Shown one piece after another: positions 18,718 through 29,032 of a DNA stretch of 64,000 nucleotides. The position numbers and the translations under genes were made by a program. The notes beneath the pieces were generated by a model. It saw nothing but the letters and a program-made list of their open reading frames with translations. It did no database searches and was not told the DNA's origin. Origin of the DNA: Pseudomonas sp. St316 (GTDB taxonomy: Bacteria > Pseudomonadota > Gammaproteobacteria > Pseudomonadales > Pseudomonadaceae). How positions within the stretch are numbered: position 1 is the stretch's first letter; each line of letters opens with the position of its first letter. Location of the stretch: the NCBI RefSeq assembly GCF_018325905.1, contig NZ_AP021901.1, positions 6,542,001-6,606,000 on the forward strand, given 5' to 3'.

Positions 18718-19965
18718 ATGGACGCTTTTAACTACCGTGGCGGGGAGCTGTTCGCGGAAGGGGTTGCCCTGTCCGCGATCGCCGAACGTTTCGGCACGCC
18801 GACCTACGTCTATTCCCGTGCCCACATCGAAGCCCAGTACCGGACGTTCGCCGATGCCCTCGAGGGCATGCCGCACCTGGTATGTTTCGCTGTAAAAGCC
18901 AACTCCAACCTGGGTGTGCTCAATGTCCTGGCGCGCCTGGGCGCCGGTTTCGACATCGTCTCCGGCGGTGAGCTCGAGCGCGTGCTGGCCGCTGGCGGCA
19001 GCGCCGACAAGATCGTGTTCTCCGGCGTCGGCAAGACCCGTGAAGACATGCGCCGCGCCCTGGAAGTCGGCGTGCACTGCTTCAACATCGAATCCACCGA
19101 TGAACTCGAGCGCCTGCAAATCGTCGCCGCCGAGCTGGGTGTCCGCGCGCCGGTCTCCCTGCGCGTGAACCCGGACGTCGACGCTGGCACCCACCCGTAC
19201 ATCTCCACCGGTCTCAAGGAAAACAAGTTCGGCATCGCCATTGCCGACGCCGAAGACGTGTACGTGCGCGCCGCCCAACTGCCGAACCTGGAAGTATTGG
19301 GTGTCGATTGCCACATCGGCTCGCAACTGACCACCCTGGAACCCTTCATCGATGCCCTCGACCGCCTGCTGGCGCTGGTCGACCGCCTCGGCGATTGCGG
19401 CATCTACCTGCGCCACATCGACCTCGGTGGCGGCGTCGGCGTGCGCTATCGCGATGAAGAGCCGCCGCTGGTGGCCGACTACATCAAGGCCGTGCGCGAG
19501 CGTCTCGACGGGCGTGACCTGGCGCTGATGTTCGAGCCGGGCCGCTACATCGTCGCAAATGCCGGCGTACTGCTGACCCAGGTCGAATACCTCAAGCACA
19601 CCGAGCACAAGGATTTCGCCATCGTCGATGCAGCGATGAACGACTTGATCCGCCCGGCGCTGTACCAGGCCTGGATGGACGTCACCGCCGTGCGCCCTCG
19701 CGACACCGCGGCCCGCAGCTACGACATCGTCGGGCCGATCTGCGAAACCGGTGATTTCCTGGCCAAGGGTCGGGAGCTGGCGCTGGAAGAGGGCGATCTG
19801 CTGGCCGTGCATTCGGCCGGTGCCTACGGGTTTGTCATGAGTTCCAACTACAACACCCGCGGCCGTTGCGCCGAGGTGCTGGTGGACGGTGATCAGGCAT
19901 TCGAAGTGCGTCGCCGCGAGACGGTAGCCGAGTTGTTTGCCGGCGAAAGCCTGCTGCCGGAGTAA
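18718..19965 (+). CDS. lysA: Diaminopimelate decarboxylase
   Basis: PLP enzyme making lysine from meso-diaminopimelate, 415 residues. The PLP lysine is K60 in [11 protein letters not shown]. Other fold-III blocks are [29 protein letters not shown], and [12 protein letters not shown]. The substrate Cys is in [10 protein letters not shown]. The C-terminal [14 protein letters not shown] is typical. It is followed after four bases by dapF, which supplies its substrate. Confidence 0.97.
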   Translation: MDAFNYRGGELFAEGVALSAIAERFGTPTYVYSRAHIEAQYRTFADALEGMPHLVCFAVKANSNLGVLNVLARLGAGFDIVSGGELERVLAAGGSADKIVFSGVGKTREDMRRALEVGVHCFNIESTDELERLQIVAAELGVRAPVSLRVNPDVDAGTHPYISTGLKENKFGIAIADAEDVYVRAAQLPNLEVLGVDCHIGSQLTTLEPFIDALDRLLALVDRLGDCGIYLRHIDLGGGVGVRYRDEEPPLVADYIKAVRERLDGRDLALMFEPGRYIVANAGVLLTQVEYLKHTEHKDFAIVDAAMNDLIRPALYQAWMDVTAVRPRDTAARSYDIVGPICETGDFLAKGRELALEEGDLLAVHSAGAYGFVMSSNYNTRGRCAEVLVDGDQAFEVRRRETVAELFAGESLLPE

Positions 19966-19969
19966 AACC

Positions 19970-20800
19970 ATGCTGCTGCGTTTTACCAAGATGCACGGCC
20001 TGGGCAATGACTTCATGGTCCTCGACCTGGTCAGCCAGCACGCGCACATCCTGCCCAAGCATGCCAAGCAATGGGGCGACCGGCACACCGGTATCGGTTT
20101 CGACCAGTTGCTGATCGTCGAGGCACCCAACAATCCGGACGTGGATTTCCGTTATCGGATCTTCAACGCCGACGGTTCGGAAGTGGAGCAATGCGGCAAC
20201 GGCGCGCGCTGCTTCGCCCGCTTCGTGCTGGACAAGCGCCTGACCGCCAAACGGCAGATCCGTGTCGAGACCAAGAGCGGCATCATCGAACTGGATGTGC
20301 GCAGCGATGGCCAGATCGGCGTCAACATGGGCGCCCCGCGCCTGGTACCGGCGGACATTCCCTTCCAGGCACCGGCCCAGGCCTTGAGCTATCAGGTGGA
20401 GGTCGACGGCACCCCGGTGGAACTGGCGGCGATCTCCATGGGCAACCCCCACGCCGTGCTGCGAGTGGCCGATATCAACAGTGCCCCGGTGCATGAACTG
20501 GGGCCGAAAATCGAGCACCATCCGCGCTTCCCCGCGCGGGTGAACGTCGGTTTCCTGCAAGTCATCGACCGCCACCGCGCACAATTGCGCGTCTGGGAAC
20601 GCGGCGCCGGGGAAACCCAGGCCTGCGGTACCGGCGCCTGTGCCGCCGCAGTCGCTGCGATCAGCCAGGGGTGGATGGATTCGCCATTGTTGATCGACCT
20701 GCCCGGCGGGCGCCTGTCCATCGAATGGGCAGGCCCTGGCCAACCGGTGATGATGACCGGCCCGGCAGTGCGCGTATACGAAGGACAAGTTCGTCTTTGA
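19970..20800 (+). CDS. dapF: Diaminopimelate epimerase
   Basis: Converts LL- to meso-diaminopimelate for lysine and peptidoglycan. From the ATG at 19970 (four bases after lysA) it is 276 residues. The N-terminal [15 protein letters not shown] and the two catalytic cysteines, in [12 protein letters not shown] and [12 protein letters not shown], are present. A longer start inside lysA is possible but breaks the family N-terminus. It is the third gene of the lptM-lysA-dapF-DUF484-xerC-HAD unit. Confidence 0.97.
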   Translation: MLLRFTKMHGLGNDFMVLDLVSQHAHILPKHAKQWGDRHTGIGFDQLLIVEAPNNPDVDFRYRIFNADGSEVEQCGNGARCFARFVLDKRLTAKRQIRVETKSGIIELDVRSDGQIGVNMGAPRLVPADIPFQAPAQALSYQVEVDGTPVELAAISMGNPHAVLRVADINSAPVHELGPKIEHHPRFPARVNVGFLQVIDRHRAQLRVWERGAGETQACGTGACAAAVAAISQGWMDSPLLIDLPGGRLSIEWAGPGQPVMMTGPAVRVYEGQVRL

Positions 20801-20813
20801 GTGAGCCAAACCC

Positions 20814-21536
20814 ATGACCGACCAGCCACAGGTTCCAGCCCCACAGCCCGACGAATCTCCCAGCCTCCCGGAAGCCGCGGCCGTGGCGGCTTACCTGGAG
20901 ACTCATCCGGACTTCTTCGTCGAGCATGAAGAACTGCTTGCGACGATGCGCATCCCCCACCGGCGCGGCGATACCGTGTCGCTGGTGGAGCACCAGATGA
21001 AAATCCTGCGTGAGCGCAACATCGAAATGCGCCATCGTCTTTCGCACCTGATGGACGTAGCCCGGGACAACGACCGACTTTTCGACAAGACCCGTCGGCT
21101 GATCCTGGCCCTGATGGACGCCAGCACCCTCGAAGACCTGGTGATGAGCGTCGAAGACAGCCTGCGCCAGGATTTCCAGGTGCCCTTTGTCAGCCTGATC
21201 CTGTTCGGCGACAACGCCATGCCGGTGGGCCGCTGGGTGACCCACGCCGAAGCGCAGACGGCCATCGGCGGCCTGCTCACGGAAAACAAAAGCGTCAGCG
21301 GCAGTCTGCGCGAACATGAGCTGGATTTCCTGTTCGGCGAAGAACAACGCAAACAGATCGGCTCCACCGCCGTCGTCGCCATCGCCCACCAGGGCGTGCA
21401 CGGCGTGCTGGCCATCGCCAGTCGCGATCCGCAGCACTACAAGAGTTCGGTGGGCACGCTGTTTTTGAGCTACATCGCCGAAGTCACCGGCCGGGTGTTG
21501 CCAAGGGTCGCTGGCTCGCTGCGCTCGGTACGCTGA
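20814..21536 (+). CDS. DUF484 family protein
   Basis: 240-residue cytoplasmic protein of the DUF484 family (E. coli YigA relatives). The N-terminal segment [20 protein letters not shown] is the family hallmark. A coiled coil follows (about 60-95: [20 protein letters not shown]), then a GAF-like domain ([16 protein letters not shown] to [12 protein letters not shown]). Its role is unknown, but it is almost always between dapF and xerC. Its TGA shares its A with the xerC ATG, indicating translational coupling. Confidence 0.9.
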   Translation: MTDQPQVPAPQPDESPSLPEAAAVAAYLETHPDFFVEHEELLATMRIPHRRGDTVSLVEHQMKILRERNIEMRHRLSHLMDVARDNDRLFDKTRRLILALMDASTLEDLVMSVEDSLRQDFQVPFVSLILFGDNAMPVGRWVTHAEAQTAIGGLLTENKSVSGSLREHELDFLFGEEQRKQIGSTAVVAIAHQGVHGVLAIASRDPQHYKSSVGTLFLSYIAEVTGRVLPRVAGSLRSVR

Positions 21537-22438
21537 TGATGGAACGGCAACTGGACGCCTACTGCGAACACCTGCGCAGCGAGCGCCAGGTGTCGCCCCA
21601 CACCTTGTCGGCCTATCGCCGCGACCTGGAAAAAGTCCTGGGTTGGTGCCAGAAGCAGAACATCGACAGTTGGTCGGCCCTGGATATCCAGCGCTTGCGC
21701 AGCCTGATCGCCCGCCTGCATCAACAAGGGCAATCCTCCCGCAGCCTGGCGCGCCTGTTGTCGGCGGTGCGTGGCTTGTATCACTACCTCAACCGCGAAG
21801 GCTTGTGCGATCACGACCCGGCCACCGGCCTGGCGCCGCCCAAGGGCGAACGCCGGTTGCCCAAGACCCTCGACACCGACCGCGCCCTGCAATTGCTCGA
21901 AGGCGCCGTCGAGGATGACTTCCTGGCCCGGCGTGACCAGGCGATTCTCGAGCTGTTCTATTCTTCCGGCCTGCGGCTTTCCGAGCTGACGGGGCTTAAC
22001 CTGGATCAACTGGACCTGGCCGACGGCATGGTCCAGGTGCTCGGCAAGGGCAGCAAGACACGCCTGCTGCCCGTCGGCCGCAAGGCCCGTGAAGCCCTGG
22101 AGCAGTGGCTGCCACTGCGGGCGTTGACCAACCCCGCCGACGATGCGGTCTTCGTCAGCCAACAAGGGCGGCGCCTCGGCCCACGGGCGATTCAGTTGCG
22201 GGTCAAGGCTGCCGGCGAGCGCGAGCTGGGACAGAACCTGCACCCGCACATGCTCCGGCACTCCTTCGCCAGCCATCTGCTGGAATCCTCCCAGGACCTG
22301 CGCGCCGTTCAAGAGCTGCTGGGGCACTCGGACATCAAGACCACCCAGATCTACACCCATCTGGATTTCCAGCACCTGGCGACGGTCTATGACAGTGCCC
22401 ACCCCAGGGCCAAACGCATCAAGGGCGACGAATCATGA
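21536..22438 (+). CDS. xerC: Tyrosine recombinase XerC
   Basis: Resolves chromosome dimers at dif together with XerD. 300 residues, with an N-terminal SAM-like core-binding domain ([19 protein letters not shown]) and a C-terminal catalytic domain. The catalytic residues are all visible: Arg in SSGLRLSEL, Lys in GKGSKTR, His-x-x-Arg in [13 protein letters not shown], His in [15 protein letters not shown], and the nucleophile Tyr in that last block. Two ATGs are adjacent (21536, 21539); the first overlaps the upstream stop. The position downstream of dapF-DUF484 is conserved in gammaproteobacteria, so this is not a mobile-element integrase. Confidence 0.96.
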   Translation: MMERQLDAYCEHLRSERQVSPHTLSAYRRDLEKVLGWCQKQNIDSWSALDIQRLRSLIARLHQQGQSSRSLARLLSAVRGLYHYLNREGLCDHDPATGLAPPKGERRLPKTLDTDRALQLLEGAVEDDFLARRDQAILELFYSSGLRLSELTGLNLDQLDLADGMVQVLGKGSKTRLLPVGRKAREALEQWLPLRALTNPADDAVFVSQQGRRLGPRAIQLRVKAAGERELGQNLHPHMLRHSFASHLLESSQDLRAVQELLGHSDIKTTQIYTHLDFQHLATVYDSAHPRAKRIKGDES

Positions 22439-23139
22439 CCATCGAGCTCATCACTTTCGACCTGGACGACACCCTGTGGGACACCGCCCCGGTGATCGCC
22501 AGCGCCGAAGCCACACTCCGCCAATGGCTGACCGACCACGCACCGAACCTGGGCAGCGTACCGGTGGAACATCTTTTTTCGATTCGCGAGCAAGTGTTGC
22601 GTGAAGAGCCCGGCCTGAAGCATCGCATCAGTGCGTTGCGTCGACGGGTACTGTTCCGTGCCTTGCAGGAAGCCGGCTACGACCAGTGGCAAGCCTGCGA
22701 ACTGGCGGACCAGGCCTTCGAGACGTTCCTGCACGCCCGCCATCAACTGGAGATTTTTCCCGAGGTGCAGCCCACCCTGGAGATCCTGGCCAATCATTTC
22801 GCCCTCGGCGTAGTCACCAATGGCAACGCCGACGTGCGGCGCCTGGGGCTGGCGGACTATTTCAAATTCGCCTTGTGTGCCGAAGACATCGGCATCGCCA
22901 AGCCTGACGCCCGGCTGTTCCAGGAAGCCCTGCAACGCGGCGGCGCCACGGCACAGACTGCCGTGCACATTGGCGATCACCCGGGCGACGACATCGCCGG
23001 GGCCCAACAGGCCGGCCTGCGCGCCGTATGGTTCAACCCCACGGGCAAGGCCTGGGAGGCCGAGCATGCGCCGGATGCAGAAATCCGCAGCCTGACCGAA
23101 CTGCCAGGGTTATTGGCAGGATGGCATCGCCAGCGTTGA
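22435..23139 (+). CDS. HAD-superfamily hydrolase (YigB-like)
   Basis: 234-residue cytoplasmic phosphatase. HAD motifs: [10 protein letters not shown] (nucleophile and acid Asp); II, VVTNGN; III, Lys in [25 protein letters not shown]. Its E. coli counterpart YigB acts on FMN and sits in the same place after xerC, so a flavin mononucleotide phosphatase role is plausible but unproven. The start overlaps the xerC stop by four bases (ATGA), closing the operon. Confidence 0.9.
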   Translation: MTIELITFDLDDTLWDTAPVIASAEATLRQWLTDHAPNLGSVPVEHLFSIREQVLREEPGLKHRISALRRRVLFRALQEAGYDQWQACELADQAFETFLHARHQLEIFPEVQPTLEILANHFALGVVTNGNADVRRLGLADYFKFALCAEDIGIAKPDARLFQEALQRGGATAQTAVHIGDHPGDDIAGAQQAGLRAVWFNPTGKAWEAEHAPDAEIRSLTELPGLLAGWHRQR

Positions 23140-23254
23140 ACCCCGCCCTGTAGCCACTACAACCTCTGTGGGAGCAACTGTCTTGGATGGTTTATCTAGC
23201 CATCCTTTTCAGGGGGCAGCAAAACCCTCACAGCTCTGCGCCAGGCACAAAACC

Positions 23255-23345
23255 CTGTGGGAGCGAGCTTGCTCGCGAAGGCGGCGGCACATCCAGCATT
23301 GATGTGACAGATAGACCGCTATCGCGAGCAAGCTCGCTCCCACAG
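23255..23345. repeat. REPIN (GTGGGAGCGAGCTTGCTCGCGA type)
   Basis: REP and inverted REP separated by about 40 bp in the 293-bp gap between the HAD gene and sutA. A lone half (CTGTGGGAGCAACTG) lies near 23167. No gene is visible in this gap. Confidence 0.88.
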
Positions 23346-23382
23346 GGACTGCGCATGGCCCGGGGATGGAATCGCGCCCATG

Positions 23383-23411
23383 AAAAAGCCCGCAGCGACG
23401 GCGGGCTTTTT
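23383..23411 (-). terminator. Intrinsic terminator of sutA
   Basis: Stem AAAAAGCCCGC / GCGGGCTTTTT with a seven-base loop, 21 bases beyond the sutA stop. Confidence 0.88.
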
Positions 23412-23432
23412 CAGCAAGCAAGAAGCAGAAGC

Positions 23433-23756
23433 TCAGATAGGGCGGCTGCCGTACTTGTTGTCAGGCTTCTTGGGCGGATCAGCGACCACGTTGGCTTCCA
23501 CTTCCTGCACCTTACCGCCCCTGGCCAGGAATTCCTCCATGGCCTTGGCGAGCGCATCACGCTCCTTGTTCTTGGCCTCTACGCTCGGCAACTCGTCGAC
23601 CGACACCGCAGCCTTGGCCTTGCCTTTGGCGGTAGGAACCGGAACATCGGCCCCATCATCGTCGGCAACGTCTTCAGCCGCCGCTTCAAGGCCTTCTTCG
23701 GCCTCGTCTTCGTCGCCTACTTCGAGGTCGTCGTTTTCCAGATCATCGTCGCTCAT
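23433..23756 (-). CDS. sutA: SutA, RNA polymerase-binding slow-growth regulator
   Basis: 107-residue largely disordered protein. The N-terminal half is strongly acidic (MSDDDLENDDLEVGDEDEAE). The C-terminal part is the conserved SutA region, ERDALAKAMEEFLARGGKVQ ending KKPDNKYGSRPI. In P. aeruginosa SutA binds RNA polymerase beta and sustains expression of ribosomal genes during slow growth. The near-invariant C-terminus makes the call firm; the acidic head varies among species. It is monocistronic, with its own terminator. Confidence 0.9.
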   Translation of the reverse strand: MSDDDLENDDLEVGDEDEAEEGLEAAAEDVADDDGADVPVPTAKGKAKAAVSVDELPSVEAKNKERDALAKAMEEFLARGGKVQEVEANVVADPPKKPDNKYGSRPI

Positions 23757-23858
23757 GTTCTACCTCATGACTTGCGAAAAGCAGATTAGTTATAGCCCAG
23801 CTTCGCCATCTGTTCGAAGGCTGCCAGAAAAAATTCAACATCCGCCGGCCATCAGCGG

Positions 23859-24284
23859 TTACGCCCCGTCACCGTACAAGGTGGCGAGGACTTTACGAGC
23901 ACCGCCGTGATCACGGTGCTCGCCCAGATAAACACCTTGCCAGGTACCCAATGCCAGCCGTCCTGCCGTGACCGGCAGGCTGATCTGACAACCGAGCACA
24001 CTGGCCTTGAAGTGCGCCGGGAGGTCGTCCAGGCCTTCGTCGTTGTGCTCATAATCGGCGGTTCCTTGTGGGATCAGCCGATTGAAAAATCGTTCGAAGT
24101 CCCGACGTACCGCCGGATCGGCGTTCTCGTTGATGGTCAACGAAGCCGAGGTATGCTGCAGCCACAGATGCAACAGACCGACACGACACGCCTGGAGTTC
24201 AGGCAGGCCGGCGAGCAACTCGTCCGTCACCAGATGAAAGCCCCGAGGCCTTGCCCGCAGCGTTATCAGCGTCTGTTGCCACAT
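23859..24284 (-). CDS. YjbQ/UPF0047 family protein
   Basis: 141-residue protein of the UPF0047 family: [59 protein letters not shown] and [17 protein letters not shown]. These His/Asp/Glu positions line the trimer metal site, and weak thiamine-phosphate synthase activity has been reported for E. coli YjbQ. The start at 24284 is chosen because GGAG lies six bases ahead; the alternative ATG at 24290 is too close to it. Physiological role is uncertain. Confidence 0.88.
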   Translation of the reverse strand: MWQQTLITLRARPRGFHLVTDELLAGLPELQACRVGLLHLWLQHTSASLTINENADPAVRRDFERFFNRLIPQGTADYEHNDEGLDDLPAHFKASVLGCQISLPVTAGRLALGTWQGVYLGEHRDHGGARKVLATLYGDGA

Positions 24285-24453
24285 ACACATCTCCGCACGT
24301 TCGGCGCGCATTCTAGCGCGCTCTGGGAAAAAACAAAGGGCCTAATATTCTTGCTTCGGTGTAAGCCTTTGGCGGTATAAAAACCCATGTCGCATCCACA
24401 ACAAAAGGCGTCGGAAAAACCACTGCACCTTGTGAGCAATGACAAATTCCAGA

Positions 24454-24487
24454 CAAAAAAATGCCCGGCGAACCGGGCATTTTTTTT
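24454..24487 (-). terminator. Intrinsic terminator of glnK-amtB
   Basis: Stem ATGCCCGG / CCGGGCAT with a CGAA loop, flanked by an A run and a T run. It lies just beyond the amtB stop and could work in both directions. Confidence 0.9.
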
Positions 24488-24495
24488 GCGTGTGC

Positions 24496-25830
24496 CTACA
24501 GGTTGTAGCCACGTTCGTTGTGCTGGGCCAGGTCCAGGCCCACCGCTTCTTCTTCCTCGGTGACACGCAGACCCATGACGGCGTCCAGGACCTTGAGGAT
24601 GATGAAGGTGACGATCGCGGTGTAGACCACCGTGAAACCCACGCCCTTGAATTGAATCCACACTTGCGCACCGATATCGGTCACGGTGCCGAAGCCACCC
24701 AGGGCCGGTGCCGCGAACACACCGGTCAGGATCGCGCCGAGGATACCGCCGATGCCGTGCACGCCGAAGGCGTCCAGGGAGTCGTCGTAGCCGAGTTTGC
24801 GCTTGAGGGTAGTGGCGCAGAAGAAGCACACCACGCCCGCTGCCAGGCCGATGACCAGGGCGCCCATCGGGCCCACGGTGCCGGCAGCCGGGGTGATGGC
24901 AACCAGGCCCGCCACGACGCCCGAGGCGATGCCCAGTGCGCTTGGCTTGCCGTGGGTGATCCACTCGGCAAACATCCAGCCCAGCGCCGCCGCAGCGGTC
25001 GCGATCTGGGTCACTAGCATCGCCATGCCGGCGGTGCCGTTGGCGGCGACAGCGGAACCGGCGTTGAAACCGAACCAGCCGACCCACAGCATGGCCGCGC
25101 CCATCAGGGTGTAACCCAGGTTATGCGGCGCCATTGGCGTGGTCGGGAAGCCTTTGCGCTTGCCCAATACCAGGCACGCCACCAGGCCTGCGACACCGGC
25201 GTTGATGTGCACCACGGTGCCGCCGGCGAAGTCCAGCACGCCCCAGTCCCACAGCAGGCCGCCGTTACCGGACCAGACCATGTGCGCAATCGGCGCATAC
25301 ACCAGGGTGAACCACACGCCCATGAAGACCAGCATGGCGGAGAACTTCATCCGCTCGGCAAATGCGCCGACGATCAGGGCCGGGGTGATGATGGCGAAGG
25401 TCATCTGGAAGGTGATGAACACCGCTTCAGGGAACAGCGCCGCCGGGCCGGTCAGGCTGGCTGGCGTGACGCCCGCCAGGAAGGCTTTGCCGAAACCGCC
25501 GATGAAGGAATTGAAGTTGACGACGCCCTGCTCCATGCCGGTGGTGTCGAACGCAATGCTGTAGCCATAGATGACCCACAGGATGCTGATCAGACCGGTA
25601 ATGGCAAAGCACTGCATCATCACGGAAAGAAGGTTTTTCGACCGAACCATGCCGCCGTAGAACAGCGCCAGGCCAGGAATGGTCATGAACAGTACAAGAA
25701 TCGTGGCCGTGAGCATCCAGGCGGTGTCGCCGGAGTTCAGGACTGGGGCTGCCGCTTCTTCTGCCATGGCCAGGCCAGGCATTGCGAAGGACAACAGGGC
25801 TCCTAGCCCTGCGAATTTACGCAGAGTCAT
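24496..25830 (-). CDS. amtB: Ammonium transporter AmtB
   Basis: Trimeric inner-membrane ammonia channel, 444 residues. A cleavable signal peptide (ends GLAMA near residue 23) precedes eleven hydrophobic segments. The twin-His pore pair is present in GGTVVHINAGVAGL and AFGVHGIGGILGA. The gating/vestibule Phe-Trp residues lie in ITFQMTFAIITPALIVGAFA. The cytoplasmic tail is acidic (RVTEEEEAVGLDL). It is downstream of glnK by 33 bp in the standard glnK-amtB order, so GlnK can dock on and close the channel when nitrogen is plentiful. Confidence 0.97.
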   Translation of the reverse strand: MTLRKFAGLGALLSFAMPGLAMAEEAAAPVLNSGDTAWMLTATILVLFMTIPGLALFYGGMVRSKNLLSVMMQCFAITGLISILWVIYGYSIAFDTTGMEQGVVNFNSFIGGFGKAFLAGVTPASLTGPAALFPEAVFITFQMTFAIITPALIVGAFAERMKFSAMLVFMGVWFTLVYAPIAHMVWSGNGGLLWDWGVLDFAGGTVVHINAGVAGLVACLVLGKRKGFPTTPMAPHNLGYTLMGAAMLWVGWFGFNAGSAVAANGTAGMAMLVTQIATAAAALGWMFAEWITHGKPSALGIASGVVAGLVAITPAAGTVGPMGALVIGLAAGVVCFFCATTLKRKLGYDDSLDAFGVHGIGGILGAILTGVFAAPALGGFGTVTDIGAQVWIQFKGVGFTVVYTAIVTFIILKVLDAVMGLRVTEEEEAVGLDLAQHNERGYNL

Positions 25831-25863
25831 ATTGTTTTCTCCTGGGGCGTTGGGTTTGGCGGC

Positions 25864-26442
<579 letters not shown>

Positions 26443-26560
26443 TCAGTCTCTTGGCCACCTGTTCAACGCGCGTTGCGCCATGAACCGCAGCGATACGCAC
26501 AACAACAGTGCAGCACTGCCCAGCCCCCTGCGCGAAAAGCGTGCATCCCTGGCTTGCGAA

Positions 26561-26587
26561 TTGACTATAGACACTGCGTGATACACT
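26561..26587 (+). promoter_or_regulatory. Possible sigma-70 promoter of ubiK
   Basis: TTGACT followed after 15 bases by TACACT, about 30 bp ahead of the ubiK start. Spacing is short, so this is tentative. Confidence 0.35.
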
Positions 26588-26615
26588 GCCCGCCATTGTT
26601 TTCAGGACACCTGCC

Positions 26616-26876
26616 ATGCTTGCGCCCAAAGACCTCCTCGACGCCCTGAGCGGCCACGCCTCCCGCATCTTGAGTGGCGACACGCCGCTGCCCAAAAGCG
26701 AAATCGAAAGCCAGTTCAAAGCCCTGCTGCAAAGCGGCTTCAGCAAACTGGACCTGGTGAGCCGGGAAGAATTCGACAGCCAAATGGTCGTGCTGGCCCG
26801 GACCCGGGCGCGGCTGGAGAGCCTGGAGGCGAAGGTGGCGGAGTTGGAAGCGCGACTGGCTCCGGTAGCGGAATAA
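26616..26876 (+). CDS. ubiK: UbiK, ubiquinone biosynthesis accessory factor
   Basis: 86-residue coiled-coil protein of the YqiC/UbiK (BMFP) family, which with UbiJ supports the soluble ubiquinone synthesis complex. It starts MLAPKDLLDALSGHASRILS. The typical amphipathic N-terminus and SQFKALLQSGFSKLDLVSRE are followed by a C-terminal trimeric coiled coil (VLARTRARLESLEAKVAELE). It usually sits next to comM; here about 7 kb separates the two. Confidence 0.92.
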   Translation: MLAPKDLLDALSGHASRILSGDTPLPKSEIESQFKALLQSGFSKLDLVSREEFDSQMVVLARTRARLESLEAKVAELEARLAPVAE

Positions 26877-26929
26877 GCCGCGAGCCGGCGCCATACGCCC
26901 GGTCACCCAGGCGTATTCAACCCGACGGG

Positions 26930-28570
26930 TCAGAGACGGAAACGGCCGACCAGGGTATTGAATGACAGGGCCAGGTTGGACAGCTCCTGGCTCGAAGCAT
27001 TGGTCTGGTTCGCCCCAGCCGCAGTCTGGGTCGAGAGATCCTGGATATTCACCAGATTGCGATCGACCTCACGGGCCACATGGGCCTGTTCCTCGGACGC
27101 CGTGGCAATCACTAGGTTACGGTCATTGATCTGCGAAATACCGTCGGCAATCAGCTCCAATGCCTCGCCAGTGGCGCGGGCCAGACTTTGGGTCTCGGTC
27201 ACCAGCGTCTGGCTCTTGCCCATGGCATCAACCGCACTGTCGGCACGGTCCTGCACCGAGTGGATCATGCTCTCGATTTCACCGGTGGACGCCTGGGTCC
27301 GCGCCGCCAGGGCGCGAACCTCATCGGCCACCACGGCGAAGCCGCGACCCTGCTCCCCGGCGCGGGCCGCCTCGATGGCCGCGTTGAGCGCCAACAGGTT
27401 GGTCTGTTCGGCGATCCCGCGGATCACATCCAGCACCTTGCCGATATCGCGGACCTGCACGGCAAGGTCCCTGACCAGTCCGGTGGATGAGGTAATTTCC
27501 TGGGTGGCGTTGTTGATCGCCTGCACCGCGCTACGAGCCTGATCACGTCCTTCACTGGCCTGCGTGCTGGTCGATTGCGAAGCCTGTGAAGTGGAGACCG
27601 CGTTGCGAGCCACTTCCTCGACCGCCGAAGTCATCTCGGTCACGGCCGTGGCGGCCTGCTGGATCTCGTCATTCTGCCGGATCAAGGCACGACTGCCATC
27701 ATCGGTGACCGCCGTCAGTTCCTCGGCGGCAGAAGCCAACTGGTCCGAAGCGTTGGCAATCTGCTGGATGGTGGACTTCAAGCTCGTCTGCATGTCACCC
27801 AAGGCCTTGAGCAATTGACCGGCCTCGTCGCGACCGCGGCTGGTGATGTGCTGGGTCAGGTCGCCCTGGGCGATGCGTTGCGCGCAATCGACCGCCGTGG
27901 CAATGGGTCGGCTGATCAGGCGGCTGATAAACACGCCCAACAGCAGCGCGGCAATGAAGGCCACGACGATGCCGCTGTACAACACGGTCTTGGCCGTCAC
28001 CTCCTGCTGCGTGGCGGCCTTGGCGTCTTCGCTGATCTGGCGGTCATTGGAGTCGATCATGATGGTCAACTGGTCCATCACCTTGCGATAGGTTTTCTGC
28101 AGGTCACCCAGCAGCAGGGCGCGGCCGTTCTCCAGATCGCCAGCCGCCATCATCGCCACGTACTGCTGAACCATGGCCTGGTAGACCGGCCAATCGCGGG
28201 CCATCTGGTCGCCGGCCAGGCGCTCGTCTTCAGCCAGGATCCCTTTACGGTAAGCGGCGAAGGCCTGTTCACTGGCCAACTGATTGGCTTTCATCGAGGC
28301 AAGAAACTCATCCTTCATGCTCTGCGGGGCGTTGCCGGCGGTAGCGACATACAGCCGGTACATGTCGCGCGTCTGGCCAACCGCCTTGGTCTTGGTCTGC
28401 GACGTGTTGGCGACCGAAACCAGGTTGTTGTTGAACACCCCCAGCAAGCGTGTCGACAGCGCGGAAACACCACTGACGCCCAGCATGCCCACGGCGAGCG
28501 TGATCAAGGCACAGAGGAAAAACGAGGTGATCAGTTTGGTCGATAATTTTGCATCATTGAGCCAGTTCAT
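26930..28570 (-). CDS. Methyl-accepting chemotaxis protein, 4-helix-bundle sensor
   Basis: Inner-membrane chemoreceptor, 546 residues from the ATG at 28570. Layout: cytoplasmic stub and TM1 (about 12-34, [19 protein letters not shown]); periplasmic four-helix-bundle ligand domain (about 35-190); TM2 ([20 protein letters not shown]); HAMP ([20 protein letters not shown]); and the signalling hairpin with the invariant tip [20 protein letters not shown]. No C-terminal CheR-tether pentapeptide is seen. The start is placed at [13 protein letters not shown], the usual beginning; the longer frame upstream is not coding-like. The ligand is unknown. It is convergent with ubiK and divergent from the cytochrome operon. 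Confidence 0.93.
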   Translation of the reverse strand: MNWLNDAKLSTKLITSFFLCALITLAVGMLGVSGVSALSTRLLGVFNNNLVSVANTSQTKTKAVGQTRDMYRLYVATAGNAPQSMKDEFLASMKANQLASEQAFAAYRKGILAEDERLAGDQMARDWPVYQAMVQQYVAMMAAGDLENGRALLLGDLQKTYRKVMDQLTIMIDSNDRQISEDAKAATQQEVTAKTVLYSGIVVAFIAALLLGVFISRLISRPIATAVDCAQRIAQGDLTQHITSRGRDEAGQLLKALGDMQTSLKSTIQQIANASDQLASAAEELTAVTDDGSRALIRQNDEIQQAATAVTEMTSAVEEVARNAVSTSQASQSTSTQASEGRDQARSAVQAINNATQEITSSTGLVRDLAVQVRDIGKVLDVIRGIAEQTNLLALNAAIEAARAGEQGRGFAVVADEVRALAARTQASTGEIESMIHSVQDRADSAVDAMGKSQTLVTETQSLARATGEALELIADGISQINDRNLVIATASEEQAHVAREVDRNLVNIQDLSTQTAAGANQTNASSQELSNLALSFNTLVGRFRL

Positions 28571-29032
28571 CGGTGGATCCTCATGGGATGCTGGTCCAGC
28601 AGCCCTGTTATGTGTGCATTTCCCTGCCCCGCGTAACGCCAGGTAAAGGGCCTGTGTCCGGATTCCATCGCCGCTCGGGTCCGCCTGCCGACAGGACACT
28701 GTTGGCGCGACGCTTGATAGTTTTTTCGTCATGACGTCGTACAACATCACAAACATACAAGCAAAAACCCCTGTTAACCCTCAAGCTGGATGGAGCGATC
28801 TCCTTTCTTTCCTGCCCATTGCGCTCGCGACGCTTTTGGTCAGAACCCTTCTGAAACACCTTAAATAGAGCCGTTTCATAAAAAAAAAAAATGATGGCCC
28901 TTGGCCATTTTCATTGAGAAATGTTACATCATGTGACATATTCATCGCAACGTAAGACATCGTACGACCGTGCAAGCCTTAACGAACCGAGCCAACGGCA
29001 ACGCGTCGAACCCCAACCGTGAGGAGTTACAC
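28571..29032. other. Divergent promoter region of the chemoreceptor and dehydrogenase operon
   Basis: 462 bp without a supportable gene. It holds a perfect palindrome CGTCATGACG (28727-28736 region), a run of 12 A (28880-28891) followed by an ATGGCC-CTT-GGCCAT hairpin, and a 19-bp near-palindrome at 28921-28939. Base composition is lower in GC than the neighbouring genes, as expected for a regulatory region. Confidence 0.55.
28921..28939. promoter_or_regulatory. Candidate operator upstream of the dehydrogenase operon
   Basis: ATGTTACATCATGTGACAT is a near-perfect palindrome (arms ATGTTACAT and ATGTGACAT around a central C, one mismatched pair). It lies about 95 bp ahead of the cytochrome start, a usual place for a regulator site. 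The regulator is unknown. Confidence 0.5.

Noticed and set aside
21536..22438. Tyrosine recombinase as a sign of a mobile element
   Set aside because: Sequence and the dapF-DUF484-xerC-HAD context identify chromosomal XerC.
28781..28975. 64-codon minus-strand open frame over the 12-A tract
   Set aside because: The Phe run comes from the poly-A tract; no ribosome site and it overlaps the promoter region.
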